Assembly: GCF_020991275.1 (NCBI RefSeq)
Contig: NZ_JAJLQY010000008.1
Coordinates: 1-64,000, forward strand
Length of the DNA: 64,000 bases
Source: Actinocorallia sp. API 0066
GTDB taxonomy: Bacteria > Actinomycetota > Actinomycetes > Streptosporangiales > Streptosporangiaceae
Direction: 5' to 3'
Shown: positions 1 through 7,248 of the stretch, piece by piece
Position numbering within the stretch: position 1 is the first letter of the stretch
Layout of the letters: every line of letters starts with the position of its first letter
Notes under the pieces: generated by a model
Seen by the model: the letters and a program-made list of their open reading frames with translations, nothing else
What the model was told of the DNA's origin: nothing
Database searches by the model: none
Made by a program: the position numbers and the translations under genes

Positions 1-75
1 AAGCACGCGCTTCCCGGCGAGGCCGAGCGCCACCGCCGTTCCGGTGAGCCCGACGATCAGTGTGAGCCAGTACAT
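1..75 (-). CDS. Partial membrane protein, N-terminus only
   Basis: An ATG at 75-73 opens a frame that runs off the left edge (25 codons). The peptide begins MYWLTLIVGL and continues as one hydrophobic stretch ending near GKRVL, which looks like a first transmembrane helix or signal anchor. A purine-rich stretch (GGAAGGACAGGG) lies just upstream of the ATG. Too little is present to assign a family. The 180 bases between it and the thiolase gene show no gene. Confidence 0.45.
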   Translation of the reverse strand, partial: MYWLTLIVGLTGTAVALGLAGKRVL

Positions 76-254
76 CGGCCCTGTCCTTCCGTGTCCGGTG
101 GGTCCGCCCGTGGGGCGGCGTCACCGAGGATTCAGATGCCCCGCTGGTCGGGGCCGGCGCTGATGAGGTGCGGCGCTGTGCAGGATATGCGGCCGCGCGC
201 GGGCGCGCGTAACCGGGGCGTCACCGCCACGCCGTACGGGACGTCAGCGGCGGC

Positions 255-1466
255 TCAGGAGACCCGCTCGAAGATCGCGGCGAGGCCCTGGCCGCCGCCG
301 ATGCACATGGTCTCCAGCCCGTAGCGGGCCTCGCGGCGCCGCATCTCGCGGGAGAGGGTGGCGAGGATGCGGGTGCCGGTGGCGCCGACGGGGTGGCCGA
401 GGGAGATGCCGGAGCCGTGGACGTTGAGCCGGTCGAAGTCGGCGGCGCCGAAGTCCCATTCGCGGGTGCAGGCCAGGACCTGGGCGGCGAACGCCTCGTT
501 CAGCTCGATCAGGTCGATGTCGGACAGCTTGAGCCCCGCCTTGTCGAGGGCGGCGGCGGTGGCGGGCACCGGCCCGATGCCCATGATCTTGGGCGCGACC
601 CCGGCGACGCCCCAGGACACGAGCCGGACGAGGGGCCGCAGCCCCAATTCGGCGGCCTTGTCCGGGTGGGTGACGACACAGACGGCGGCGGCGTCGTTCT
701 GCCCGCTGGCGTTGCCCGCCGTCACGGTGGACTCCGGGTCCTGCTTGCCGAGCACGGGGCGGAGCGCGGAGAGCGTCTCCAGCGAGGTGTCCGCGCGCGG
801 GTGCTCGTCGGTGTCCACCACGACGGTGCCCTTGCGGGTGGTGACGGGCACCGGGATGATCTCCTCGCCGAACACGCCCGACCGCTGGGCGGCGACGGCG
901 CGCTGGTGCGAGGCCAGGGCCAGTTCGTCCTGTTCGGCGCGGGTGATCCCGTACTGGCGGCGCAGGTTCTCCGCCGTCTCCAGCATGCCCCCGGCGACGG
1001 GGTAGTTCTTGCCGCCGGGGGTGGCCCGGCCGCGGTTGAGCGCGTCGTGCAGCATGACGCCGCCGCCCTTGGCGCCCCAGCGCAGGTCGGTCGCGTAGAA
1101 GATCACGTTGCTCATGCTCTCGGCGCCGCCCGCGACGATCACCTCGCTGACCCCGGCCTGCACCTGCGTCGCCGCCTGGAGCACGGCCTGGAGCCCGGAG
1201 CCGCACCGCCGGTCGACCTGCATGCCGGGGACGGTGATCGGGAGCCCGGCGTCGAGGGCGACGACCCGGCCGATGGCGGGCGCCTCGGCGGACGGGTAGC
1301 AGTTGCCCAGCACCACGTCGTCGATGGCCTCGGGGTCGATGCCGGTGCGGTCGAGCAGGCCGCGCAGCGCGACGGTGCCGAGTTCGGCGGAGGTCAGTGC
1401 CTTGAGGGAGCCGCCGAACCTGCCGATCGGGGTGCGGACCGGCTCACAGATGACTGCTTCACGCAT
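255..1466 (-). CDS. Thiolase family acetyl-CoA acyltransferase
   Basis: 403 residues, the usual length of a type II thiolase, which cleaves a 3-oxoacyl-CoA with CoA or condenses two acyl-CoAs. The nucleophilic cysteine is Cys88 in RRCGSG. The NEAFA motif, the GHPVGATG histidine motif and the C-terminal CIGGGQG motif with the second catalytic cysteine are all present, so it should be active. It is the last gene of a leftward operon with the hotdog dehydratase (15 bp upstream), an acyl-CoA dehydrogenase and a CitE-like lyase, which suggests a degradative role as the final cleaving enzyme. The exact acyl chain cannot be read from sequence. Confidence 0.92.
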   Translation of the reverse strand: MREAVICEPVRTPIGRFGGSLKALTSAELGTVALRGLLDRTGIDPEAIDDVVLGNCYPSAEAPAIGRVVALDAGLPITVPGMQVDRRCGSGLQAVLQAATQVQAGVSEVIVAGGAESMSNVIFYATDLRWGAKGGGVMLHDALNRGRATPGGKNYPVAGGMLETAENLRRQYGITRAEQDELALASHQRAVAAQRSGVFGEEIIPVPVTTRKGTVVVDTDEHPRADTSLETLSALRPVLGKQDPESTVTAGNASGQNDAAAVCVVTHPDKAAELGLRPLVRLVSWGVAGVAPKIMGIGPVPATAAALDKAGLKLSDIDLIELNEAFAAQVLACTREWDFGAADFDRLNVHGSGISLGHPVGATGTRILATLSREMRRREARYGLETMCIGGGQGLAAIFERVS

Positions 1467-1481
1467 TGGGGGAGTGCCTTC

Positions 1482-2348
1482 CTAGTCGAGGTCAACGGTG
1501 AGGCTGGTGCACGGCCCCGCTTCGACGCCGCCGGGCCCGTACAGGCCGAGCGCGACGCCGCCGTCGCCGGGCTCGCCGACGAGCCGGGCGGGCTGCCCGC
1601 AGAACAGCGGCGCCCGGTTGCGGTGCCGGAACCGGGTGACGCGGCCGGGCCCGCCCTCCAGTCGGAGCACCTCGGCGAGCGCGAGGGTCATGAGCGGGCC
1701 GTGCACGACGAGCCCGGGGTAGCCCTCCACGCGGGTGGTGTAAGGCCAGTCGTAGTGGATGCGGTGGGCGTTGGCGGTGGCCGCCGAGAACCGCATGAGG
1801 AGTGTCGGGTCGGTGGTGAGGTCCCACGTCCAGGCGTCCGCCCGCTGGAAGGGCGCGCCGGACGGCATCAGCGCGGCGGCGTTCGCGACCGGGGCGGCGG
1901 TGGCCGAGGGCGAGCCCGCCTCCCGGTAGATGATGTCCTGGTGCTCCTCGACGCACAGCACGTCGCCGTCGAGGAGCCGGGTCCGCACCACGACGACGAC
2001 GAGCTCGCCCGACCGTCCGGATTTGCGCGTCACGGACTCGACGGACGCCTCGCGGGTGATCGTCGCGCCGACCCGCAGCGGCGCGTGGAACGCCACCGCG
2101 CCGCCCGCGAACATCCGCCTGGGCAGCTCCACCGGCGGCAGGAACGTGCCGCGCGCCGGGTGCCCGTCGAGGCCGACGACGGACGAGACGGGCCAGCGCG
2201 GCAGCGCCACCCAGTGCCACAGCGGCGGCAGCTCGTCGCCCGGCACCGGGGCGGGGAGCCCGTCGTCGAACAGCGCGGCGAGCGCGGCGACGGGGGAGGG
2301 GTCCACCAGTTCGGCGCTGGTGACGGTGTGCGGTTCCCAGTTCTCCAC
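1482..2348 (-). CDS. Double-hotdog acyl-CoA dehydratase (HTD2/MaoC-like, FAS1-like dehydratase domain)
   Basis: 288 residues in two hotdog halves: an N-terminal FAS1-like dehydratase domain (about 1-140) and a C-terminal MaoC-like half. The C-terminal half contains NAHRIHYDWPYTTRVEGYPGLVVHGPL (start of quotable motif: HRIHYDWPYT), with the His/Asp pair typical of hydratase 2 and mesaconyl-C4-CoA hydratase-like proteins. It should add or remove water across a 2-enoyl-CoA or a branched dicarboxylyl-CoA. It lies between the acyl-CoA dehydrogenase (22 bp upstream) and the thiolase, so it fits a beta-oxidation-like sequence. A second single-hotdog MaoC protein lies at 6748-7221. Substrate is an inference. 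Confidence 0.8.
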   Translation of the reverse strand: MENWEPHTVTSAELVDPSPVAALAALFDDGLPAPVPGDELPPLWHWVALPRWPVSSVVGLDGHPARGTFLPPVELPRRMFAGGAVAFHAPLRVGATITREASVESVTRKSGRSGELVVVVVRTRLLDGDVLCVEEHQDIIYREAGSPSATAAPVANAAALMPSGAPFQRADAWTWDLTTDPTLLMRFSAATANAHRIHYDWPYTTRVEGYPGLVVHGPLMTLALAEVLRLEGGPGRVTRFRHRNRAPLFCGQPARLVGEPGDGGVALGLYGPGGVEAGPCTSLTVDLD

Positions 2349-2370
2349 GGAGGGGTGGCCTTTCCGGAGG

Positions 2371-3518
2371 TCAGATGCGGTTGCGGGCGATGAGCTGCGC
2401 GGCGATGACGTTCCGCTGGATCTCGTTGGTGCCCTCGCCGACGATCATCAGCGGGGCGTCCCGGAAGTAGCGTTCCACGTCGTACTCCTTGGAGTAGCCG
2501 TAGCCTCCGTGCACCCGGATGGCGTCCAGGGCGACCTGCATGGCGGCCTCGGAGGCGAACAGCTTGGCCATTCCGGCCTCCATGTCGGCGCGTTCGCCCG
2601 CGTCGAGCTTCGCGGCGGCGTCCAGGGTGAGCAGCCGGGCGGCCTGCATCTTGGTGGCCATGTCGGCGAGCATGTTGCCGACGGACTGGTGCTTCCAGAT
2701 CGGCTTGTCGAACGACTCGCGCTGCTGGGCGTACCGGACGGCGTCGTCGAGCGCCGCCTGGCCGACGCCGAGCGCCCGGGAGGCGACCTGGATGCGGCCG
2801 ACCTCAAGGCCGCGCATCATGTGCGCCCAGCCCTGGTTCGGGATGCCGCCCAGGACGGCGTCGGCGGGCACCTTCTGCGCGTCGAAGACCAGCTCGCACG
2901 CCTCGATGCCGCGGTAGCCGAGCTTGGGGATCTTGGCCGAGACGGTGAGGCCCTCGCCCGGTTCGACGAGCAGCACGCTCATGCCCTTGTGCGCGGGGAC
3001 GGCGTCCCGGTCGGTGATGCACAGCAGGCCGTACAGGCTGGAGTGCGCGGCGTTGGAGTCCAGGTCTTGGAGCCGGTGATCGTGTAGCCGTCGGCGCCGG
3101 GGGTGGCGACGGTGCGCATGGCCTGGAGGTCGCTGCCGCCGCCCGGCTCGGTCAGCGCCATCGTGGCGCGGATCTTGCCTTCGGCCATCTGCGGCAGGTA
3201 CTTCGCCTTCTGCTCGGGCGTGCCGAACGTCCGGATCAGGTAGGAGATGACGGAGTGGCCGCCGGTCGCGCCCGCGAGGCTCATCCAGCCGCGCGCCAGC
3301 TCCTCGGTGACCCTGGCGAAACACGCGGTGCTGACCTCGGTGCCGCCGTACTCGGCGGGCACGAGCAGCCCGAAGAACCCGAGTTCCTTCATCTCGTCGA
3401 TGAGCTCGCCGGGGTAGACGTCGTCCTGCTCGAACTCGCGGACGCGCGGGCGGACCCGCTCGTCGACGAACTCCGCGACCATCGCGACGATCTGCTGTTC
3501 GTCCTCGGTGAGCCTCAT
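2371..3518 (-). pseudogene. Acyl-CoA dehydrogenase disrupted by a single-base frameshift
   Basis: The amino-terminal half (starting MRLTEDEQQIVAMVAEF) reads from the ATG at 3518-3516 to TGSKTW. The carboxy-terminal half (from NAAHSSLYGLLCITDRD to IARNRI) continues in the next frame to a stop at 2371. The join is exact: one base is missing between 3059 and 3058. Adding a T after the A that follows the TGG codon restores KTW-I-S-NAAHS and a 382-residue protein of normal length. Both halves carry family motifs, including TMALTEPGGGSD, YAQQRESFDKPI and VHGGYGYSKEY. The ATG overlaps the stop of the lyase upstream (ATGA). Either a recent inactivation or a sequencing error; codon use is undisturbed on both sides. 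Confidence 0.85.
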
Positions 3519-4375
3519 GATGCGTTCCCTTCGTGTTCGGTCCTGAGGAGCCGCCGGGCGCGGTCCAGCACCGGCTTGTCGATCATCTGCCCGTCCAGCG
3601 CGATCGCGCCCGCGCCCGCCGCCGCGGCGACGACCGCCTCGGCCCAGCGCACCTCGTCGGCGGTCGGCCGCAGCGCGGCGGCGGCGACCGGCACCTGGCG
3701 CGGGTGCACGCACAGCTTGCCGGTGCAGCCGAGGCGGCGCGCGTACCGGACGTCGTCGGTGAGGAGGCCGTCGTCGGAGAGGTTCCCGGTGACGCCGTCG
3801 ACGGGCCCGGTGAGCCCGGCCGACGCCGAGGCGAGCACGAGCGCGGAGCGCGCCGCGTACAGGGCGTCCCGGTCGGCGGGGTCCACGCCGAGTTCGGCGG
3901 CGAGGTCGAAGCCGCCGAACGCGAGGCGCCGCACGCCGGGCACGGCCGCGATGTCCCGGGCGGCGAGCACGCCCCTGGCCGTCTCGATCAGGGCGATCAG
4001 CGGGGTGGCCGCGCCGAGGTGCGCGACGAGCCGCCGGACGACGGCGGGGTCCTCGGCCTTGGGCAGCATGACGGCGCAGCGGTGCCCGGCGAGCGCGGCG
4101 GTGTCGGCGTCGTGCCAGCGGGTGCCGTGCGCGTTGACCCGGACGGCGCAGGTGTGGCCCGCGGCGATCCACTCGGCGGCGTGCGCGCGTGCCTCGTCCT
4201 TGCGGCCGGGCGGCACCGCGTCCTCCAGGTCGATGATGACGAGGTCGGCGCCCGCGGCGGCGGCCTTGGCGAACCGTTCCGGCCGGTCGCCGGGGACGAA
4301 CAGCAGGGTGGCGGCGTCCCGCGCGCGGCGCGCGACGGCGGTGAGCAGCCCGTCGTCTGGGCCCGGTTCTGTCAT
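3515..4375 (-). CDS. CitE-type CoA ester lyase (HpcH/HpaI, citramalyl/malyl-CoA lyase-like)
   Basis: About 286 residues of the TIM-barrel CitE superfamily. Seen: LFVPGDRPERFAKAAAAG at the N-terminus, DLVIIDLEDAVPPGRKDEA with the acidic metal-binding residues, RVNAHGTRWHD, LIALIETARGV with the metal-binding Glu, and CTGKLCVHPRQV near the end. Related enzymes cleave citramalyl-, malyl- or methylmalyl-CoA; mycobacterial Rv2498c is a citramalyl-CoA lyase. I chose the ATG at 4375 because AGGTGG lies 10 bases upstream; an in-frame ATG at 4396 would add seven residues. First gene of the leftward operon, with its stop overlapping the dehydrogenase start. Confidence 0.82.
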   Translation of the reverse strand: MTEPGPDDGLLTAVARRARDAATLLFVPGDRPERFAKAAAAGADLVIIDLEDAVPPGRKDEARAHAAEWIAAGHTCAVRVNAHGTRWHDADTAALAGHRCAVMLPKAEDPAVVRRLVAHLGAATPLIALIETARGVLAARDIAAVPGVRRLAFGGFDLAAELGVDPADRDALYAARSALVLASASAGLTGPVDGVTGNLSDDGLLTDDVRYARRLGCTGKLCVHPRQVPVAAAALRPTADEVRWAEAVVAAAAGAGAIALDGQMIDKPVLDRARRLLRTEHEGNAS

Positions 4376-4434
4376 CTTCCAACTACCACCTGTCATCGGG
4401 CCGGTGCGGCACGGGGCGCTGTCCCGCAGACAAG

Positions 4435-4449
4435 TATCATATATTATGT
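4435..4449. promoter_or_regulatory. Candidate GntR operator, copy 1 (upstream of lyase operon)
   Basis: TATCATATATTATGT is a sharp AT-rich island in GC-rich DNA. It shares the core ATMATATAYTRTGT with sites at 6483 and 6693, and a looser match lies at 4511. It sits 60 bp before the lyase start. That the GntR protein at 5742-6446 binds here is an inference from the shared sequence and position. Confidence 0.45.
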
Positions 4450-4510
4450 TTCACCACCAAACAGGACGGCGGGCGCCCCCGTGCTGTGCCGATCTGGGCG
4501 CTTGTGATAC

Positions 4511-4525
4511 CTCATATATGACACA
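4511..4525. promoter_or_regulatory. Candidate GntR operator, copy 2 (upstream of CoA transferase)
   Basis: CTCATATATGACACA lies about 22 bp before the CoA transferase start and shares the CATATAT core with the sites at 4435, 6483 and 6693. It is the most divergent of the four copies. It could instead be a -10 region. Confidence 0.35.
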
Positions 4526-4546
4526 TCATGCGGAAAGTAGGCGGAT

Positions 4547-5710
4547 ATGGCGGAGTGGAACGACGGCGGCGCGGCGGGGCCTCTGGCCGGGGTCAGGGTC
4601 GTGGTGCTGGCGGGCATGGGCCCCGTCCCGTTCGCCGGGATGCTGCTCGCCGACATGGGCGCCCACGTCGTCAGGGTCGCCAGGCCCGCGCGCCGCGCCG
4701 CCCGCGCCCTCGGGCAGACCGACGGCCTGCGTGAGGACCAGGACGTGGTCAACCGCGGCGTCGCGACGGTCGAGGCCGACCTGAAGGACCCCGCCGACGT
4801 CGCCGCCGTGCTCGGCCTCGCCGCGCACGCCGACGTGTTCATGGAGGGCTACCGGCCCGGCGTCGCCGAACGGCTCGGGCTCGGGCCCGACGCGGTGCGC
4901 GCGGCCAACCCGGCAGCCGTCTACGCGCGGCTCACCGGGTACGGCCAGAGCGGGCCGCTCGCCCGCGCGGCGGGCCACGACATCAACTACGTCGCGCAGT
5001 CCGGCGCGCTGCACGCGCTGGCCCGGCCCGGCGAACCGCCGCGCCCGCCGATCAACCTGCTGGGCGACTACGCGGGCGGCGGCGCGTTCGCCGCGTTCGG
5101 CATCGTCTGCGCCGTCCTCGAAGCCCGCTCCTCCGGCCACGGCCAGGTCCTCGACGTCGCGATGATGGACGGGGTCGCGCTGCTCACCGCGCGGCTGCAC
5201 GGCCTGCGCGCGGCCGGGCTGTTCCGGGACGAGCCGGGCACCAACTGGATCGACTCCGGCGCCCCGTTCTACGACACCTACGCCTGCGCGGACGGCCGCC
5301 ACCTCGCGGTCGGCGCCCTCGAACCCGACTTCTACCGGGAGTTCGTCGCCCGGCTCGGCGTGGACACCGCGGACTGGCCCGCCCAGGACGACACCGCCGC
5401 GTGGCCGAGGCTCCGCGCGCTCATCGCCGCCGCGCTCGCCACCCGGACCCAGGCGGAGTGGACGGAGGTCTACGAGGGCACGGACGCGTGCGTCACCCCC
5501 GTCCTCACCTTCGAGGAGGCCGCCGCGCACCCGCACAACGCCGAGCGCGGCCTCTACCACCGGGTCGGCGGGGTGCTGCACCCCGCCCCCGCGCCCCGCC
5601 TCAGCCGCACCCCGGGCCGACCGCCCGCCGTCCCGACGACGGACCGCGCCGACCTGGCCACGCTCACCAAGTCCTGGCGGGCCGCCGACGGCGTGGGAAG
5701 CCCCGCGTGA
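4547..5710 (+). CDS. CaiB/BaiF family (class III) CoA transferase
   Basis: 387 residues. The N-terminus (LAGVRVVVLAGMGPVPFAGM) and the following MLLADMGAHVVRV match the class III CoA transferase/alpha-methylacyl-CoA racemase family. The catalytic Asp region is recognisable at GHDINYVAQSG, followed by NLLGDYAGGG and DVAMMDGVALL. Class III enzymes move CoA between carboxylic acids through a glutamyl/aspartyl intermediate; relatives include racemases and itaconate or citramalate CoA transferases. Divergent from the lyase operon. With the MaoC hydratase and CitE lyase it would supply the activation step of a C5-dicarboxylate pathway. A racemase role is the main alternative. Confidence 0.85.
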   Translation: MAEWNDGGAAGPLAGVRVVVLAGMGPVPFAGMLLADMGAHVVRVARPARRAARALGQTDGLREDQDVVNRGVATVEADLKDPADVAAVLGLAAHADVFMEGYRPGVAERLGLGPDAVRAANPAAVYARLTGYGQSGPLARAAGHDINYVAQSGALHALARPGEPPRPPINLLGDYAGGGAFAAFGIVCAVLEARSSGHGQVLDVAMMDGVALLTARLHGLRAAGLFRDEPGTNWIDSGAPFYDTYACADGRHLAVGALEPDFYREFVARLGVDTADWPAQDDTAAWPRLRALIAAALATRTQAEWTEVYEGTDACVTPVLTFEEAAAHPHNAERGLYHRVGGVLHPAPAPRLSRTPGRPPAVPTTDRADLATLTKSWRAADGVGSPA

Positions 5711-5741
5711 CGCGAGGCCGCCGGGCCGACACGGGGACGGC

Positions 5742-6446
5742 TCAGGCGGTTTCCCGGTCGTCCCACAGGCCGCGCTCCTCCAGGAGGTCGACGATGTGGT
5801 CGGCGCCCTCCAGGATGTGCGCGGTCATCACCGAGCGCGCCTTGCGGGTGCTGCGCTCGCGCATCGCCTCGATCAGCAGGGTGTGCTGCGCGTGGGCGGA
5901 GTCGATCCGGGATTCGAGGGTGGCGTAGAAGCGGTTCGGGAGGTGCTTGACGACGCCGGTGAGCAGCAGCGCGAGCCGGTAGGAGTCGGCGGCGAGGTTG
6001 ATCTCGCGGTGGAAGGCGTGGCCGAGCCGGGTGACGAGGTCGGTGTCGCCCCGGCCCATCGCCTCCTCGTGCCGCTCGGTCAGCTCCTCAAGCCGGGCGA
6101 TCGCCTCGGGTGTGATCCGCTTGGCGGCGCGCGCGCCGAGTTCGCCCGCGAGCTGCGCCTGGACCCAGAACAGGTCGCGCACGTCCTGGCGGGTGAAGGG
6201 CGCGACGACGAACCCGCGGCGCGGCACCTGCTGGACGAAGCCCTCGCTGCGCAGCGTCAGCAGACCCTCCCGGACGGGGGTGTTGCTGACGCCGACGGCC
6301 TCGGCGATCGGTTCGATGCGGAGAAAGTCGCCGGGCTTGAGCCGCCCCGACATGATCTGTTCGCGGACGTACCCGGCGACCTCGTCGGGAAGCTGGCGTC
6401 GCCTGTTCTGGTCAAGGGGTGCCACCACGCCGTCCGCCGTCCACAC
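5742..6446 (-). CDS. GntR family regulator, FadR subfamily (FCD domain)
   Basis: 234 residues. The winged helix-turn-helix is at about 20-85 (LPDEVAGYVREQIMSGRLKPGD...IAEAVGVSNTPVREGLLTL, read in pieces) and an all-helical FCD effector domain follows (about 95-225). The FCD metal ligands are plausible in the HEEAM and HAFHREINLAAD stretches. Start is GTG at 6446 with AAGGTGGGA upstream. It lies between the CoA transferase and the MaoC gene, and AT-rich sites with a common core flank all these promoters. It is therefore the likely local regulator, probably released by a carboxylate or acyl-CoA intermediate. Confidence 0.88.
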   Translation of the reverse strand: MWTADGVVAPLDQNRRRQLPDEVAGYVREQIMSGRLKPGDFLRIEPIAEAVGVSNTPVREGLLTLRSEGFVQQVPRRGFVVAPFTRQDVRDLFWVQAQLAGELGARAAKRITPEAIARLEELTERHEEAMGRGDTDLVTRLGHAFHREINLAADSYRLALLLTGVVKHLPNRFYATLESRIDSAHAQHTLLIEAMRERSTRKARSVMTAHILEGADHIVDLLEERGLWDDRETA

Positions 6447-6482
6447 GATCGTCCCACCTTACTGAGCGGTATGTTAAAACGG

Positions 6483-6497
6483 ATAATATACTGTGTC
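6483..6497. promoter_or_regulatory. Candidate GntR operator, copy 3 (GntR promoter)
   Basis: ATAATATACTGTGTC lies 37 bp before the GntR start codon. It aligns with 6693 (ATCATATATTGTGTC) at 13 of 15 positions, consistent with autoregulation. Binding is inferred. Confidence 0.45.
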
Positions 6498-6692
6498 TGA
6501 TGTTCTGGGACGGCATGTGATCATATCCGTGCGGTCTTATGGAGATGGACCCCGTGGACACCTGCCGTCCGCGGGGCTCTCCGGCGCCTGGTGGTGCGCC
6601 CTCCGCCTCGGTTTTTCTCCTCGCGGGTGACACCCGCCCGCTTCGCGTTTTCCGAATCTCCTTCGGCTCTGGGCATTGTTCGAACTTCGTGC

Positions 6693-6707
6693 ATCATATA
6701 TTGTGTC
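6693..6707. promoter_or_regulatory. Candidate GntR operator, copy 4 (MaoC promoter)
   Basis: ATCATATATTGTGTC lies 41 bp before the MaoC start and is the closest match to copies 1 and 3. Binding is inferred from the repeated sequence. Confidence 0.45.
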
Positions 6708-6747
6708 GCCACGTCACCTTGTCCACCCCGTAGAGGAGGGTCCCCTC

Positions 6748-7221
6748 ATGCCAGGTCTGTACTTCGAGGAGTTCGAGCCCGGCGCCGTCATCGAGCACCA
6801 GACGCGCCGCACGGTCACCGAGACCGACAACGTCCTCTTCAGCACGCTCACCCTGAACCTGGCCCCGCTGCACCTGGACGCCGAGTACAGCAAGAACAGC
6901 ATCCACGGCCAGCGCCTGGTGAACAGCCTGTTCATCCTCGGCCTCGTCTCCGGCATCACCGTGCCGGACACCACCCAGGGCACCACCCTCGGCAACCTCG
7001 GGTTCCAGGAGGTCAAGTTCCCGAACCCGGTGTTCCACGGCGACACGATCCACGTGCGCACCGAGATCGTCAGCAAGCGCGAGTCCAAGAGCCGCACCGA
7101 CTCCGGGATCGTCATCTTCCGGCACTACGGCCTCAACCAGCGCGACGAGATCGTCTGCGACGCGACCCGCGCGGGCCTGATGCTGAAGCGCTCGGCCGCC
7201 GAGCAGCCCGCGCACGCCTGA
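6748..7221 (+). CDS. MaoC family hydratase, itaconyl/mesaconyl-CoA hydratase-like
   Basis: 157 residues, single hotdog. The start is the ATG at 6748 because AGAGGAGGG lies 7-8 bases upstream. Seen: YFEEFEPGAVIEHQTRRTVT then ETDNVLFS, NLAPLHLDAEYSK (hydratase His/Asp region), HGQRLVNSLF, NLGFQEVKFPNPVFHGDT and KRESKSR. This pattern, especially the PNPVFHGDT and KRESKSR blocks, is that of the MaoC proteins found next to CitE lyases, such as the mycobacterial Rv2499c group. It would hydrate an unsaturated C5-dicarboxylyl-CoA to the substrate of the lyase. First gene of a rightward operon with the ligase and a dehydrogenase. Confidence 0.85.
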   Translation: MPGLYFEEFEPGAVIEHQTRRTVTETDNVLFSTLTLNLAPLHLDAEYSKNSIHGQRLVNSLFILGLVSGITVPDTTQGTTLGNLGFQEVKFPNPVFHGDTIHVRTEIVSKRESKSRTDSGIVIFRHYGLNQRDEIVCDATRAGLMLKRSAAEQPAHA

Positions 7222-7248
7222 TCGCGGACCCCACGAGAGGACTCGCTC

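Larger units (their letters stand above)
6447..6747. other. Divergent promoter region between GntR and MaoC genes
   Basis: About 300 bases without a credible gene. It holds two of the four AT-rich candidate operators (6483 near the GntR start, 6693 near the MaoC start). Apart from a GGAGATGGACC stretch nothing looks like coding sequence. Confidence 0.6.

Noticed and set aside
393-2393. 666-codon plus-strand open frame across thiolase and hotdog genes
   Set aside because: It spans two convincing minus-strand genes and has no recognisable domain or ribosome site.
3058-3059. Programmed frameshifting in the acyl-CoA dehydrogenase
   Set aside because: No slippery heptamer, pseudoknot-like stem or internal ribosome site near the junction. 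A mutation or sequencing error is simpler.
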